Source: Diplonema japonicum (lineage: Eukaryota; Euglenozoa; Diplonemea; Diplonemida; Diplonemidae). From it: DNA of 64,000 nucleotides. The stretch is taken from positions 232,501 through 296,500 of the forward strand of contig OZ025667.1 in NCBI GenBank assembly GCA_964019335.1, read 5' to 3'. A program made the position numbers and the translations under genes. Within the stretch, counting starts at the first letter, position 1. Each line of letters opens with the position of its first letter. Under the pieces are notes generated by a model that did not search any database, was not told where the DNA came from, and saw only the letters and a list, made by a program, of their open reading frames with translations. This document shows, in pieces, positions 19,332-30,100 of the stretch.

Positions 19332-20609
19332 ATGGGAGCAAAGAACAACGAGGACATTGAAACAGCAACGGGACGGGAACTGCTGCATTTTTTGACGAAA
19401 GAAAGCAGAAGATTCGGGTTGAACTCCCCTCCAAAATGCTTAGTAAACAGCATCATCGCACCTGAGCTCACCAACAAGATACACAGCAAGCTCACAAACC
19501 TCGACCTATCACGCACATACCTCGGAGTAAAGGGCCTGGCCTGCGCATCGTCCATGCTACTGCACCTCCCTCTCCTATCCACACTGTCACTGCAGGACTG
19601 TCAAATGTATGCGAACAGCACAGTAGACACAATCACGGGAAATCTTTGCATGGAAACACTGTGCAAGGAGCTAGGAAGACACCCTTCCCTTAAAAAAACC
19701 GATCTCAGAGGAAACGGGATCGGAACGTTCGGAGCAGGCCATCTTCTCACAGCTCTGTCGGTGAACAGCAGGATAACAGACGTGGACTTCAGCGGGAACA
19801 ACATCACTTCATCGATGGGGACACGGCTGATCACACAGTTAAAACAAAATATCGATGGAGGCAACCAACACCCCGTGCCTGTGTATGACTGTAAGCCGCT
19901 TGAAGTTCTCAGACGGGAATGCTCGTTAAATGTCACCACCATACAGAAAGCAAGAATCAAGATAAACTGCTGCCAACAGTTGTACACCGCAATATCTTCT
20001 TCCGCAGTACACGAAACAATAATCTCCACAGCAGCCGACTTGAAACCACAAATGAATTACATCATAAAGCGTGGCAAGCTTACCTACGCCTCACGGGAAC
20101 AATCCAGAACATCTGCCAACACAATTGTCGAGACCCACGTTGGCGGTGAAGGTGATGTTATGTTCCATAACGATAGTACAGAGGTGTTCGCGGTCACCGG
20201 AAAATGCGGGATTTTGGCTTATGGGGTGGATATGATTCTTGTGGACGTTTTGCGTCCCATTGTAGAGGTGCTTCTCAAGGTACCTTTGCTGCAGTGTGTT
20301 CCCGTTGCTATTCTTCTTCAAGCAGCCCTGCATGGTACGATGACGTCATACGCTGTGGATGCCACTGTGCATGTTAACGATTCCGTACTTGTCGTCGCCT
20401 CTGGTACCCTTCACCACCGCAGCCCTTACTTGGCTTTCACGGCATTTGATGTTGTGGGCCTTCGAATTCTTGAGAACCCTGATTCTCCAGGGATCTTTCT
20501 CACAGCAAGCACCGCCGTTGTTACAATCTCCTTGCCGATGAATATTTTTGCGGATGTGCTGCACCGATACCAGGTTTTAACGGTTTTCAAACAGACGGCC
20601 GTCCTTTAA
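19332..20609 (+). CDS. LRR protein with two degenerate cyclic-nucleotide-binding-like domains
   Basis: 425 aa. Residues about 53-175 hold ribonuclease-inhibitor-type leucine-rich repeats (LTNLDLSRTYLGVKGL, LKKTDLRGNGIGTFGAGHL, ITDVDFSGNNITSSMGTRL). The C-terminal half resembles two CAP_ED/cNMP-binding folds: YIIKRGKLTYAS is like the beta-strand YVILSGxVEVY, and LLKVPLLQCVPVAILLQAAL with FLTASTAVVTISLPMNIF is like the helix-barrel-helix of the fold. The phosphate-binding cassette (FGE...R) is not recognisable in either, so nucleotide binding is doubtful. LRR plus CNB is an uncommon combination, and the CNB reading is inference. Confidence 0.55.
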   Translation: MGAKNNEDIETATGRELLHFLTKESRRFGLNSPPKCLVNSIIAPELTNKIHSKLTNLDLSRTYLGVKGLACASSMLLHLPLLSTLSLQDCQMYANSTVDTITGNLCMETLCKELGRHPSLKKTDLRGNGIGTFGAGHLLTALSVNSRITDVDFSGNNITSSMGTRLITQLKQNIDGGNQHPVPVYDCKPLEVLRRECSLNVTTIQKARIKINCCQQLYTAISSSAVHETIISTAADLKPQMNYIIKRGKLTYASREQSRTSANTIVETHVGGEGDVMFHNDSTEVFAVTGKCGILAYGVDMILVDVLRPIVEVLLKVPLLQCVPVAILLQAALHGTMTSYAVDATVHVNDSVLVVASGTLHHRSPYLAFTAFDVVGLRILENPDSPGIFLTASTAVVTISLPMNIFADVLHRYQVLTVFKQTAVL

Positions 20610-20753
20610 AGGAAGAAAAATGTTTTTTTTTTTTTAACTCTTTAATTTTATGTTGTTATAGATGGCAAGGAAAGAAGGATTGTTGTTGTTTGTTTTTTTT
20701 TAGATTCGCTGCAGGTTTTTCGTGTTCCCCTCCCCAAGTAGGTGGTTAGACAT

Positions 20754-23145
20754 ATGGCTAACGAGGAGCACCCTTCCCGAGATGACAAAGCAGAAGAGGA
20801 AGGGTATTCCCCACACCCCCCCCAAAAAAAAAGAAAACGAAGAAATTTGAGTAACAATCTACAGAACTGAGCAAGCAAAGAAAAAGGTAGTTAAAAAAAA
20901 GAAAAAAAAGAAGGAAACTGAGGACATTGAGTCGCCTGTGAGTATGTAGGCATCGGGAAGACAACACACTTCAGACGGAGCGCAGGAAGATGGCCCTGAA
21001 GTCGAAAACAGCGGAGAAGCGCCCAAAGAACGGCCGGAGACGGCAGACAGCAAGGAGAAGAGAAAGAAGAAGAAGAGGAAGTCCACAACGACTACGGAGC
21101 CAACTGTGCAGAACGAAGAGACAAGAGAGGATGACAAAGAAGGCAGTCAACCACCTCAAGGTACAGAACAGGAAGAAGAGAGTAGCAAGGCTGAAGGCAC
21201 ACAGTCGCCTGTTGAGAGCCCTAAAGAGCAAAACTCCAACCCAACGGAGACCACACCCCCGCCTGCTTCAGAGAGCAAAGAGGCTGCAAATGCTGAACCT
21301 GAGAGCGACTCCCAGGTGCAGCCTCAAACCGAGCAGCCCCCACTGGCTGAAGAACCGCGACCTGCCGAACTGCCTCCAGCAGAAGAAGCATCTGTCGAAC
21401 AGCCCAGTACGCCCCCAGCCAGTACACCCCCAGCCGAAATTCCGGAGGGACCTGTTCCATCTACAGAGCCGCCTGCCACGCAGCCTTCACCTACAACAGA
21501 AGAAGCCGAACCCCTTGCAACAAGTGTGAGTCCTACAGAACCCCAAAATGAGCTGGGCGAGCCAGCAAAACAGGAGGAGGGTCCCAAGGAAGGAGAAGAC
21601 GAAGCTAAGATTGCTTCCCCAGCACGGTCGAGAAAGAAGAGTCTGGAGAAGACTCCGAAAGAAGGGGACGACCCCAGCAGCCCGGGGGGAGTAGCCAGTC
21701 CTGGAAAACGGAGAAGGTCTAAGAAGAAGAGTCTGGCTAAGGAGTCTCTGGAAACTGAGAAAGGCGAAGCACAAAATACCGAAGTCACAGAAAGCAACGC
21801 AGAAGAAAAAGAAGACCCCTGTGGCCCTGGAACAAGTAAGGTTGAAGAAGGCGTGAATGAGGTATCCAGCCCTGTGGCAGAGAGTTCTGTTGAGATCGGG
21901 GGAGAGAAACCTAGCAGTCCCGTGGCAAGCCCGAGCAGTGAGGCAGCCAGTCCTGGGAAGCGGAAGAGATCGAGAAAAAAGAGCTTGCAAAGTGAAGAGC
22001 AAGAAAAAGCAATGCTTCAACTAGTTGAGGAAATCGCCGCACTGAAGGCACAAGTATCGAAGGGGGATGATGACCTGAGCGTCTCGCAGGCCGAAGTGGA
22101 AGCGACACTGAAGCATCTGCGGGACGCAGAACATGATGCACAGAACACAAAGGAAGAGCTTTCTAAGTGCAACGATGAACTTGCATGCTGCGCGAACAAC
22201 CTCGAGACACGCACAAGCGAACTAAACACCAGCAACTCAGCTCTTGAGGCTTGTAAGAATGAACTTGAACTCTGCCAAAGCGATCTCTCGAGAACAAAAC
22301 AAGACCTGAGCGACAGTAACAAGGCACTGATCGCCGCTAACAGTACAATTCTAAAGGTTGAAATAGAGCACAATGGTGCCTGCGGCACTATTAGAGAATT
22401 GCAGCAGCAGCTTAAAGCGGCACAGCAAGAGCTTGTTGACTACCGAGCTGAAGTGGCGGTAAACGACAAGGCAAGGAGAGCAAAGGCGATCTCCGACAAA
22501 GAATACTTGAAGAGCAGCTTGCAGAAGAGCGTGGTGGAGAAGAGGAGGGTTACACCAGAGGTTCTTGAAGCGCTGTTGTGCGATTTGGGGTTTCAGGACA
22601 AGGTGGATTTGAGTACGAGCGCCGAAGAGCTCAAAAGCGTAAGGGAAGTGGAAGAAAAACTGTTGGTGGGAACAGTAGGAAGGAACCAAGATTTGTTTGA
22701 TGTGGACGAGCTAGCAGATGAACTTGTGAAAAACCAGAATTTCAACGACTTATGGAAGCAAGCAGGTGTGTGCCGTAGGAGGGGTGACAGAATGAGCGAG
22801 AGCAAGCTGCTTTCTCACTATTTGAAGCATGCCATCGTCACTGGCGATAAACGAATGGAGTCCAGGGCGTACCAGCAGCTGGCGAAGTTATTCAAGGAGC
22901 TCAAAGACTACGAGCAAGCAGAGCAGTGGTACGATAGGTTCTACCGCGTGTCAGAAAAGCTAAAGGACGACGACGGCAGGATACGGTCCGCGATGGGGCT
23001 GAGCGACATCCAGACGTCGAAGGGCTCCTTCTTGAAGGCGAAGTACTACCTCAACAAGGCGTCCAGCATCGCTTCGTCAAGGAGCTCTACGCTGTACCCG
23101 AGCTTGACACAAGGCAGCATAGTGGCGTGCCCCAATACTATGTAA
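20754..23145 (+). CDS. Lys/Glu-rich coiled-coil protein with TPR-like C-terminus (3 exons)
   Basis: 765 aa from exons 20754-20803, 20865-20941 and 20975-23145. Introns are 61 nt (GTATTC to TACAG) and 33 nt (GTATGT to TTCAG); phases 2 and 1 match, and each upstream exon meets a stop if unspliced. The N-terminal half is low complexity, rich in Glu, Pro, Ser and Lys, with three copies of an S-P-basic-KKSL motif near nt 21618, 21700 and 21950. Residues about 390-545 are coiled coil. The last 130 residues contain TPR-like helical pairs (RAYQQLAKLFKELKDYEQAE, YYLNKASSIA). I do not recognise a family; a cytoskeletal or scaffold role is guesswork. Confidence 0.7.
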
Positions 23146-23242
23146 TATATCACCCCTTTACAGCGGTGATCGTCTTATGCGTTACCGCCACCCCACCTGA
23201 AGCACGCACAGTTTCATCACAGATTTACACGTCGTTTACACA

Positions 23243-24317
23243 ATGTCGGATGATCCGTTTGAGGATGAGTTCGGTATCAGCATCGAGGAGATGGGGTTCG
23301 ACCCAAGGGAGATCCGCTCGCAGGAACAATACGACGAGCTGGACGAGACACAGAAGAACTTCTTCTCAAACATAAGATACGAAAGCAGTCTGGCTCCTGA
23401 GGAGCGGCAGAAGATCGCCGAGAAACGTAAAAAGAAAAAAGCAGAAGAGGCGAAAAGGAAGGCGGCGATGAAGGCAACCGACGACAGGAGGGAGGCGGAG
23501 GAAAAGGCCATGCTGGACGGGGATAAAAAAAACGTCTTCGTGCCTCTGTGGGACGGGTTCGACCAGGTGTCCTTTTCCACCCTCGTCGATGTTCTGCGGG
23601 CAGGGAACTTCAACATCTGCACGGGGGTTGTCCGGAAGTTCTCGTCGATGCCACCAGTTGCAGACGACCTAAAGGTTGTATCCAAGTCGGGCGTGTCATT
23701 GGTAGGCGATTTTCTTTTTGATCTGAAAGGGAACTCCAACTTTGTCCGCTTCGACGCCATCATAGTCCCCGCGGGACGAAATGTGGACAGTCTGCTAGCA
23801 GGGAATAAGAAGTTTATGTCTCTTATCAAAAAGTTCGCCTTCAAGAAAAAGTATGCCCACCACTATATCCACTGTTTTCACATAAAACTTCAGAATGGTT
23901 TGCGGTGCTGAAGACGCACCTGCTTTCCTTTTCCTGTACCAAGGGATACTCAAGGGGCAGACGTGTACCGGAAGCGACACTGCCGAGAACGAGATCAAAA
24001 ACAGCGTTCCAGCGGACGTCGGCAAGAACGTGACATTTGTTAAGGACACCGTAGTCGTGTGCAAGAACATCATCACCAGCAGGAGCTCCGCCGATGCAGT
24101 AGAATATGCCCTCACGATCCTTTCGAACATCCTCGGGTCAGCCGCCATGATCGATGTGGCGCAAAGACTTAATTACGAGGCATGCTGTGATAGGGTGAAG
24201 GAAAACACCACCGAGCCGCCAGAAGCCGAGAAAAAGAAACCCGCTGTTGAGGGGAACGAACCAACAAAGGAACCTGTGGGTAAGAAACAAGATGAGAAAT
24301 TAGATATCGAAACTTAA
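23243..24317 (+). CDS. DJ-1/PfpI-like protein with basic N-terminal extension (2 exons)
   Basis: 343 aa from exons 23243-23850 and 23894-24317; the 43-nt intron (GTATGC to TTCAG) falls inside the conserved domain, and splicing rebuilds it. A Lys/Glu-rich helix (about 45-90) precedes a DJ-1/ThiJ domain (about 95-300). The pattern GFDQVSFSTLVDVLR aligns without gaps to GFEEIEAVTPIDVLR of the family, FDAIIVPAGR to the YDxxxxPGG strand, and MVCGAEDAP to the nucleophile elbow with Cys206. The conserved Glu (E18 of human DJ-1) is replaced by Ser. The family includes glyoxalase/chaperone-type stress proteins; loss of the Glu makes classical activity uncertain. A charged tail follows. Confidence 0.75.
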
Positions 24318-24426
24318 GAAGGGGGGGGGGGGGGGGGGGGAGTTAGTGATTCTTTTGGTTGCTCTTTTTTATTATTATTATTCCTTTTATTTTTTTTTTT
24401 TCAGGGAAAAGAAAACATGTAACATA

Positions 24427-25649
24427 ATGGCGGTGGATACAACACTAGTCATAGCAATTGTAGGGGCGACGCTGCTGACCTTGGGGGTGCTGGGTGCCGT
24501 GGCACTGTGGTTGTGGAATCTGTCCAATACCAATAACGAGACCACAGTATGGAAGAAAAAAAAAGGGGGGGGGGGGGGGGGGGGGGGGGCTGAGTGAAAA
24601 AATAAAAAAAAACAAAAAAATAGAACCATCAAGACTTAGAGCGAGAATTAATAGAAGAAGACAATGCACGGCCGGAGAAGAAGGAGAGGTTGAAACTGGA
24701 GAAGCAATTAGAAGCGTTGTTGGCCGAGACTCAGCAGAGACATTTAGAAAACAAGGAAGACCAAAAGGCGCTGGCTGAGAGGTACGAGGCACGGTATTAC
24801 GAACACGTGACCTTGAATGGGCAAGACCCGGACACATTGGACATGCCCTTGGAACAAAGGTTGATGAGGAAAGAAATAAAAGAACTGCAAGAGCTGTTAG
24901 AAGAGAAGGAACAGGAAAGGAAAGAAGCGCGGAAAATCCGAGACAAGGAAGACAAGGAAGAGCGTGCTAGGCTAGCGAAGAGCAGCGTGCAAGGCATCAA
25001 GCTGGATGGCTACTTCGATGACGATGGGCTGGAGGATGAGCAACAGAACTTCCCATCGCACAACAACGAGTATCACTTCTTAAATGACAATGATGCCATG
25101 AAGTTCAACGCGCCGGCAAGATCGCTGAGGCACAAGGAAGACATGTTGATGCTGCACAAAGAACATGATATTTTGTTACACAAAGAAAAGTTCCGCAAGC
25201 TGGACATCGACCACTCCGGCTTCATTGACAAGGACGAAATGCGCAGACGAATGGAAGCCGCCGTCGGCGAGCCTGTAACCGACGCCGAGGTGGACCGCGT
25301 CTTTAGGTCCATCGATGCAGATGGCAATGGCCTCATCGACATACAGGAGTTCCTTTCTTACCTCGCCTCCAATGTAAACGTTGACCACGGTACCTGGTGG
25401 GGCGACGCCAACGAGGAGCACTCCGAGGTCATGTCCTCCGCCTCCGTTGTTGAGGCCAGCCAGCGCCCTCGCACCCGCTTCGCTGGCCATGGAGATACCG
25501 ACACCAAAAAGCAAGCCAAGTCAACAAAACCCCCCAAACCTCTCTATTCGGTGCAATCCAAGTACCACCCCACACAGACACTCAACTCCGAAGTTGTGCG
25601 CGACTACGTCCTTAATAAAGATGGCCACGACAAGCGGTACCTCGTCTAA
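24427..25649 (+). CDS. Single-pass membrane protein with paired EF-hands (2 exons)
   Basis: 381 aa from exons 24427-24546 and 24624-25649. Exon 1 (40 codons) encodes little more than a transmembrane helix (LVIAIVGATLLTLGVLGAVA). The 77-nt intron (GTATGG to AATAG) contains a run of 25 G; phase is 0. Exon 2 begins with a long charged coiled coil (about 41-170), then two canonical EF-hands: DIDHSGFIDKDE (about 234) and DADGNGLIDIQE (about 270), both with all calcium ligands. The topology suggests an N-terminal anchor with a cytosolic calcium sensor, or a signal anchor. A candidate trans-splice AG follows a T-run near 24403. Family unknown. Confidence 0.75.
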
Positions 25650-25664
25650 TGGGGGCAGGGAGAA

Positions 25665-25692
25665 GGGGGGGGGGGGGGGGGTGGGGGGGGGG
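25665..25692. repeat. Poly-G tract
   Basis: Seventeen G, one T and ten G directly after the stop of the EF-hand gene, possibly in its 3' UTR. Confidence 0.85.
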
Positions 25693-25811
25693 CGGTAGTA
25701 GTAGTTTTTTATTTGTATAGAACGGTGAGGAAAAAAAAAGAATTTAAATGTGATATGCTGCTTTTTTTTGCTTTGACCTCGGCACCGTCGCACGCCACCA
25801 CAGATGACACA

Positions 25812-27050
25812 ATGAAGCTCAGGGCGGTATGCGCGAGCAAGGATGCAGCTTTGCCGCTTCTGGCAGTAGCGGCGGTCGTAGCAGCTTCTGCAAAGAAGAT
25901 GAAGTGGTCCAGCGTACCAAGGGCGCGGTGCACTCCTCTGAACAAGACCTTCGGGGCGTGGGCAGGGGTATCCTTCAAGGGTGAGCAGGAGATTCTGGAC
26001 GGCATCATACAAGGCGACACGACCAATACGAGTGCTCCCCGCTCTGTGTTCCAACCTGGTTACGACTTTTGGGACTTTGAGCGTGTAATGAGGAAACGTG
26101 AGGCTGAGAACCTAAAGGCGGCGCGGTCACTTCCAACCCTGAATGCGGGAGTGGGGACGTCGGGTTTAGGGGCCGTGTGGAACAAAGCGGAAGACGACAT
26201 GAAAAAGCTCTGCATTGATAGCTGGGACACCTTGAAGCTGCAAACTCTTGCCCAGATGGAGTCCGTGAGGAAGCGCGAGGCAATGAGGATGAGCCCCAAG
26301 GAGCGCTATGCCGCCGACCGTTTGTATCAGCAAGAGCTCCAAGAGAAGACAGCCAACGCCATCGATAAGAAGACAGCAACAGTAGCAAAACAGCAGAAGG
26401 AATGGAAAACAGAGTTGCAGTCAATGAGAGACGAGGCATCGAAAGAAGGATTGCTGAAGCTGGAGAGGGTGAAACAAGTAAGAGAAGAGAGGAAGAGGTT
26501 CCGCGAAGGGAAGAGGAAAAACATGCAAGAATTGAGAAGAGCCCAAATAGATGCAAGGAGACTTGAAGGGGTGTGCACGAGGTATGGGAGCTCCATGTAT
26601 GTAAACGAGGAGACTACAATGAGGGACGAGCATCTGAGGGAGGAAAAAGAGTTCAGGATGCTGCAGAAGCAGCTATCCGTGGAGAGGGCGAACAGGCAGG
26701 CGATGCAGAAGCAAAATGGAGCCAGGTGTTTACGAGAATCGGTGAAACAGCGAGAGAGAGATAAAAAGAGCGAAACATTGCTGTTCCAGAAAGAGAAGAA
26801 TGCAACAATTAACAACGAGAACCAAGACAAGCGGCAGAAAAGGATGGTGATGGAGGAGCACATTCTGACCGCTAGGCAGAACGAAGCTAACAACATGAAG
26901 AAATATCGCGACCTCACCGTAGCCTGCTGGAAGGAAGCCAAGGAGCAGTGGAGGATCACTCAGCACACACGGATATCTGAATGCAGAAAGGACAAAGTAC
27001 ATAGTCGGTTAACATCGCCTATGCGCTTGTCCCCTACGACACACTCTTAA
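25812..27050 (+). CDS. Coiled-coil protein of unknown function
   Basis: 412 aa from the ATG at 25812. The frame is open upstream to 25713, but an AG at 25802-25803 (CGCCACCACAG) looks like the trans-splice acceptor, and ATG 25812 follows it by 8 bases. After an Ala/Val-rich hydrophobic stretch (about 12-25), the protein is almost all charged helix rich in Arg, Lys, Glu and Gln, with little proline after residue 190. It resembles axonemal or basal-body coiled-coil proteins in composition, but I see no diagnostic motif and name no family. The next gene (MDN1) starts 57 bases after its stop. Confidence 0.65.
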   Translation: MKLRAVCASKDAALPLLAVAAVVAASAKKMKWSSVPRARCTPLNKTFGAWAGVSFKGEQEILDGIIQGDTTNTSAPRSVFQPGYDFWDFERVMRKREAENLKAARSLPTLNAGVGTSGLGAVWNKAEDDMKKLCIDSWDTLKLQTLAQMESVRKREAMRMSPKERYAADRLYQQELQEKTANAIDKKTATVAKQQKEWKTELQSMRDEASKEGLLKLERVKQVREERKRFREGKRKNMQELRRAQIDARRLEGVCTRYGSSMYVNEETTMRDEHLREEKEFRMLQKQLSVERANRQAMQKQNGARCLRESVKQRERDKKSETLLFQKEKNATINNENQDKRQKRMVMEEHILTARQNEANNMKKYRDLTVACWKEAKEQWRITQHTRISECRKDKVHSRLTSPMRLSPTTHS

Positions 27051-27107
27051 GTCATGTTTTTCTTTCATTATACACAAACCTCACATAGGAGTGGCCTTCA
27101 TCAGAAG

Positions 27108-30100
27108 ATGGGAAAGAAGGGAAAATTAAGAAAGAAGGCGGAGAAGGCGAAGCAGCGGACAAAGATTGAGGAAGCGGACTTGGCGGGCAAGCCGCATGAA
27201 GCGCTGGCTGTTGCAGAGGAAAAAAAAGAGATCATAAAGCCGGAGAATCAAAAAGAGAAAAGTGTAGTGAAAGAGAAGGTTGCGAAGAAGCCGGAGCCTG
27301 AAAAACAAGCAGATGCTGCGCCGATAGCAACACCGGCATCGTTGCCTATGCCGAATGAAGCGCTGAGCACTGTGGCTGTCCCTGTGCTAGTCGGCACAAC
27401 GACTGCAGCTGACAACTTGACGGTTCTGAGGCGCGCCCTGTCGATCCAGCGATGCGTCTTGCTCAGCGGTGGTGTAGGTGTAGGAAAGACCTCGATGTGC
27501 AAATTTCTCGCCTCCGAGGCAAAGGTAGACCTCGTGACTGTAGGTCTAGACTCATCGGTGGACATCAAGGACCTCGTTGGTACCTTCCGTGCAACGTCTC
27601 CTGGGAAGTTCGCCTTCCAGTATGGCCCCCTCGCTCACTGCGTCCAGTCTGGGAAATGGCTTGTCTTGGAAGACATGGATCTGGCTTCCTCTGACGTGAC
27701 GTCAGCCCTCGTTGCTCTGCTGCAGACAGGTGAGCTCTATATACCCGAACAGGACGAGCACATACAGTGCCACCCGAACTTCCGCTTGCTTGCCACTGTG
27801 CAGACTGCCGTGGGTGGCGGCGGCAGGAGAGGTGTTGTGCCTCACCAGCAGCTCTGGGGAGTGGTTCCTATTCTGCCGCAGTCCATGCTTGAAATGTTCC
27901 AATGCGTGGCGTCTGCTTGCCCCAATGTAAACCATACAGCACTGCAGGCAGTTAAGTCCACATTCGAGACGCTGCACAGTGTGGCGCAGAGCGAGGTGGC
28001 AGACGACGTCGTGCTCGAGTCACACCCCGACATCACACACAATGAGGTCAAGAGGCTTCTGCCGCATGTGAGGCTGTCTTTGAGGGAACTCCTCAGATGG
28101 GGGAGGAGGATGATGGTGCGCGCTGCACAGTGTTCAACCACGTCCTTCCTGGACACAGCCACAAAGGATCTTATGTACTTGGAGGCTTTAGACTCGTTCT
28201 GTCGCCACCTGCCCGAGAGCAAGGGGTATTCCACAATGGCGAAGACAATAGGTGCAGGATTGGGAATATCATCCGAGAAGCAAGGGTACATCCTGGAGCA
28301 CCACAAACCACTGGTAAAGGGTCCTTTTAACGGCGTACTGACAGTGGGCAGACAGGAGTTGAACGTGAACGAGGAGGGCGACTCCACACATGCCGACAAA
28401 CAGTTCGGTGACACAAAGGCAGCACTATCCTTGTTGGAGCGTCTTGCTGTCTGTGTGAAGATGATCGAGCCGGTACTTCTCACCGGTGAGACAGGTGTGG
28501 GTAAGACTTACATCGTGCAACACCTGGCCAACGCGTTGCAGCAGAATCTTGTCGTGCACAACTTGAACCAGCAGTCCGAGACTTCGGACATCATCGGTGG
28601 ATACAAACCGAGCGATATCACATCTTTTGGTCTGGGTCTGGGCGAACGGGCAAGGGTGCTGATCACGACCACTTACAAGAACTCCGATGAAGAGATGACG
28701 AACACAATGCTGCAGAAGCTTGCAAAAATACTTGACGACAGGAAGTGGGGCAGCCTTGTAAAGCTCATCAAAAAGATTGGAGAAAAGACACTGGCATCGC
28801 TGAAGAAGAAGATCACGAACGTGTCGTCCGATGCGAAGGGGGTGGGGGCGAAGCTCATCGGGAGGTGGACGCAGCTGTTGGAAGATGCTAGCGCTTTGGA
28901 CATAAAGGCGACAATGCTGAAAGGGGACGCCGCTAAGGGCGCCTTTGAGTTTGTGGAAGGAAGCTTGGTGAAGAGTTTCAGAGAAGGGCACTGGCTGTTG
29001 CTGGATGAGATAAACTTGGCAGACGCGGAAATCTTAGAGAGGATTAGTCAGGCTGTAGAAATGGCGCACACAGTGGAAGGAGGTGTCATCTCTGCGCACG
29101 CAAAGCTTACCATCACAGAGAGAGGTGGTGATGAAGCAAACATCACAATGCATCCGAACTTTAGGCTCTTTGCTTGCATGAACCCCCCTACTGACGTAGG
29201 GAAGAAGGACCTCCCGCCTTCCTTGAAGAGCAGGTTCACAGAGATGTACTGCGACGAATTAACAGACAAAGCGGACCTCCGGGTAGTGGTGATGCGCCTC
29301 ATCGGCACCTTGGTGCCCAACGCACCTGTCGACGATGTGGTCGACTTCTACCTGGCTTGTAGGGAGCAAGCACCCACTAAGCTCACCGACAACGACCCGT
29401 CCACACCCAAGCCGCACTACTCCCTCAGAACGCTCACAAGGGCCCTCCGCTTCACAAGACAGGTGGTCGGCATCTACGGCTTCGAGCATGCTCTGCTGGA
29501 GGGTATTTATCTGTGTTTCTACTCCCAGCTCAGCAGGCCTTTCCAGCCTGCCATGAACGCTATTGTGTCGCAGTACCTCCTCAAAGGCAAGCGTATCTCG
29601 AACCCTATGCCGCCCCCGAAGCCGAGCGACAACTGCGTGCAGTTTGAGCACTTCTGGCTTGAGACAGGGTCTCTCGAGTCAGTGAAAGATAACAACTACG
29701 TCATCACGCAGTCCATCGACGATCACTTAAGGAATCTCGCAAGGGTGGTTGTTGCAGGGAGAGCCGTGCTGCTGCAGGGTCCTACTGCCGCGGGTAAGAC
29801 CTCTATGGTGGAGTACTTGGCAAAGGTAACTGGACACAGGTGTATGAGGATCAACAACCATGAGACGACGGACATTCAAGAGTACGTAGGACAGTACGTG
29901 TCTGACGACACAGGCAAGCTGGTGTTCGTGGAAGGTGCACTTGTGACGGCTTGCAGGCAGGGGCACTGGATCATCCTTGACGAGCTCAACCTCGCTCCTT
30001 CTGAGGTCCTTGAGGCACTCAACAGACTGCTTGATGACAACAGGGAGCTTTTCATCCCAGAGACCATGGAACTCATCAAACCCCACCCACACTTCAGGCT

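Noticed and set aside
20091-20564. Two consecutive minus-strand frames opposite the LRR gene
   Set aside because: They are separated by a stop, have no recognisable motif, and the plus frame is open and domain-like throughout.
23142-23163. Possible 22-nt intron at the end of the coiled-coil/TPR gene (would extend the protein about 12 residues)
   Set aside because: It is shorter than any supported intron here and no conserved sequence supports the extension.
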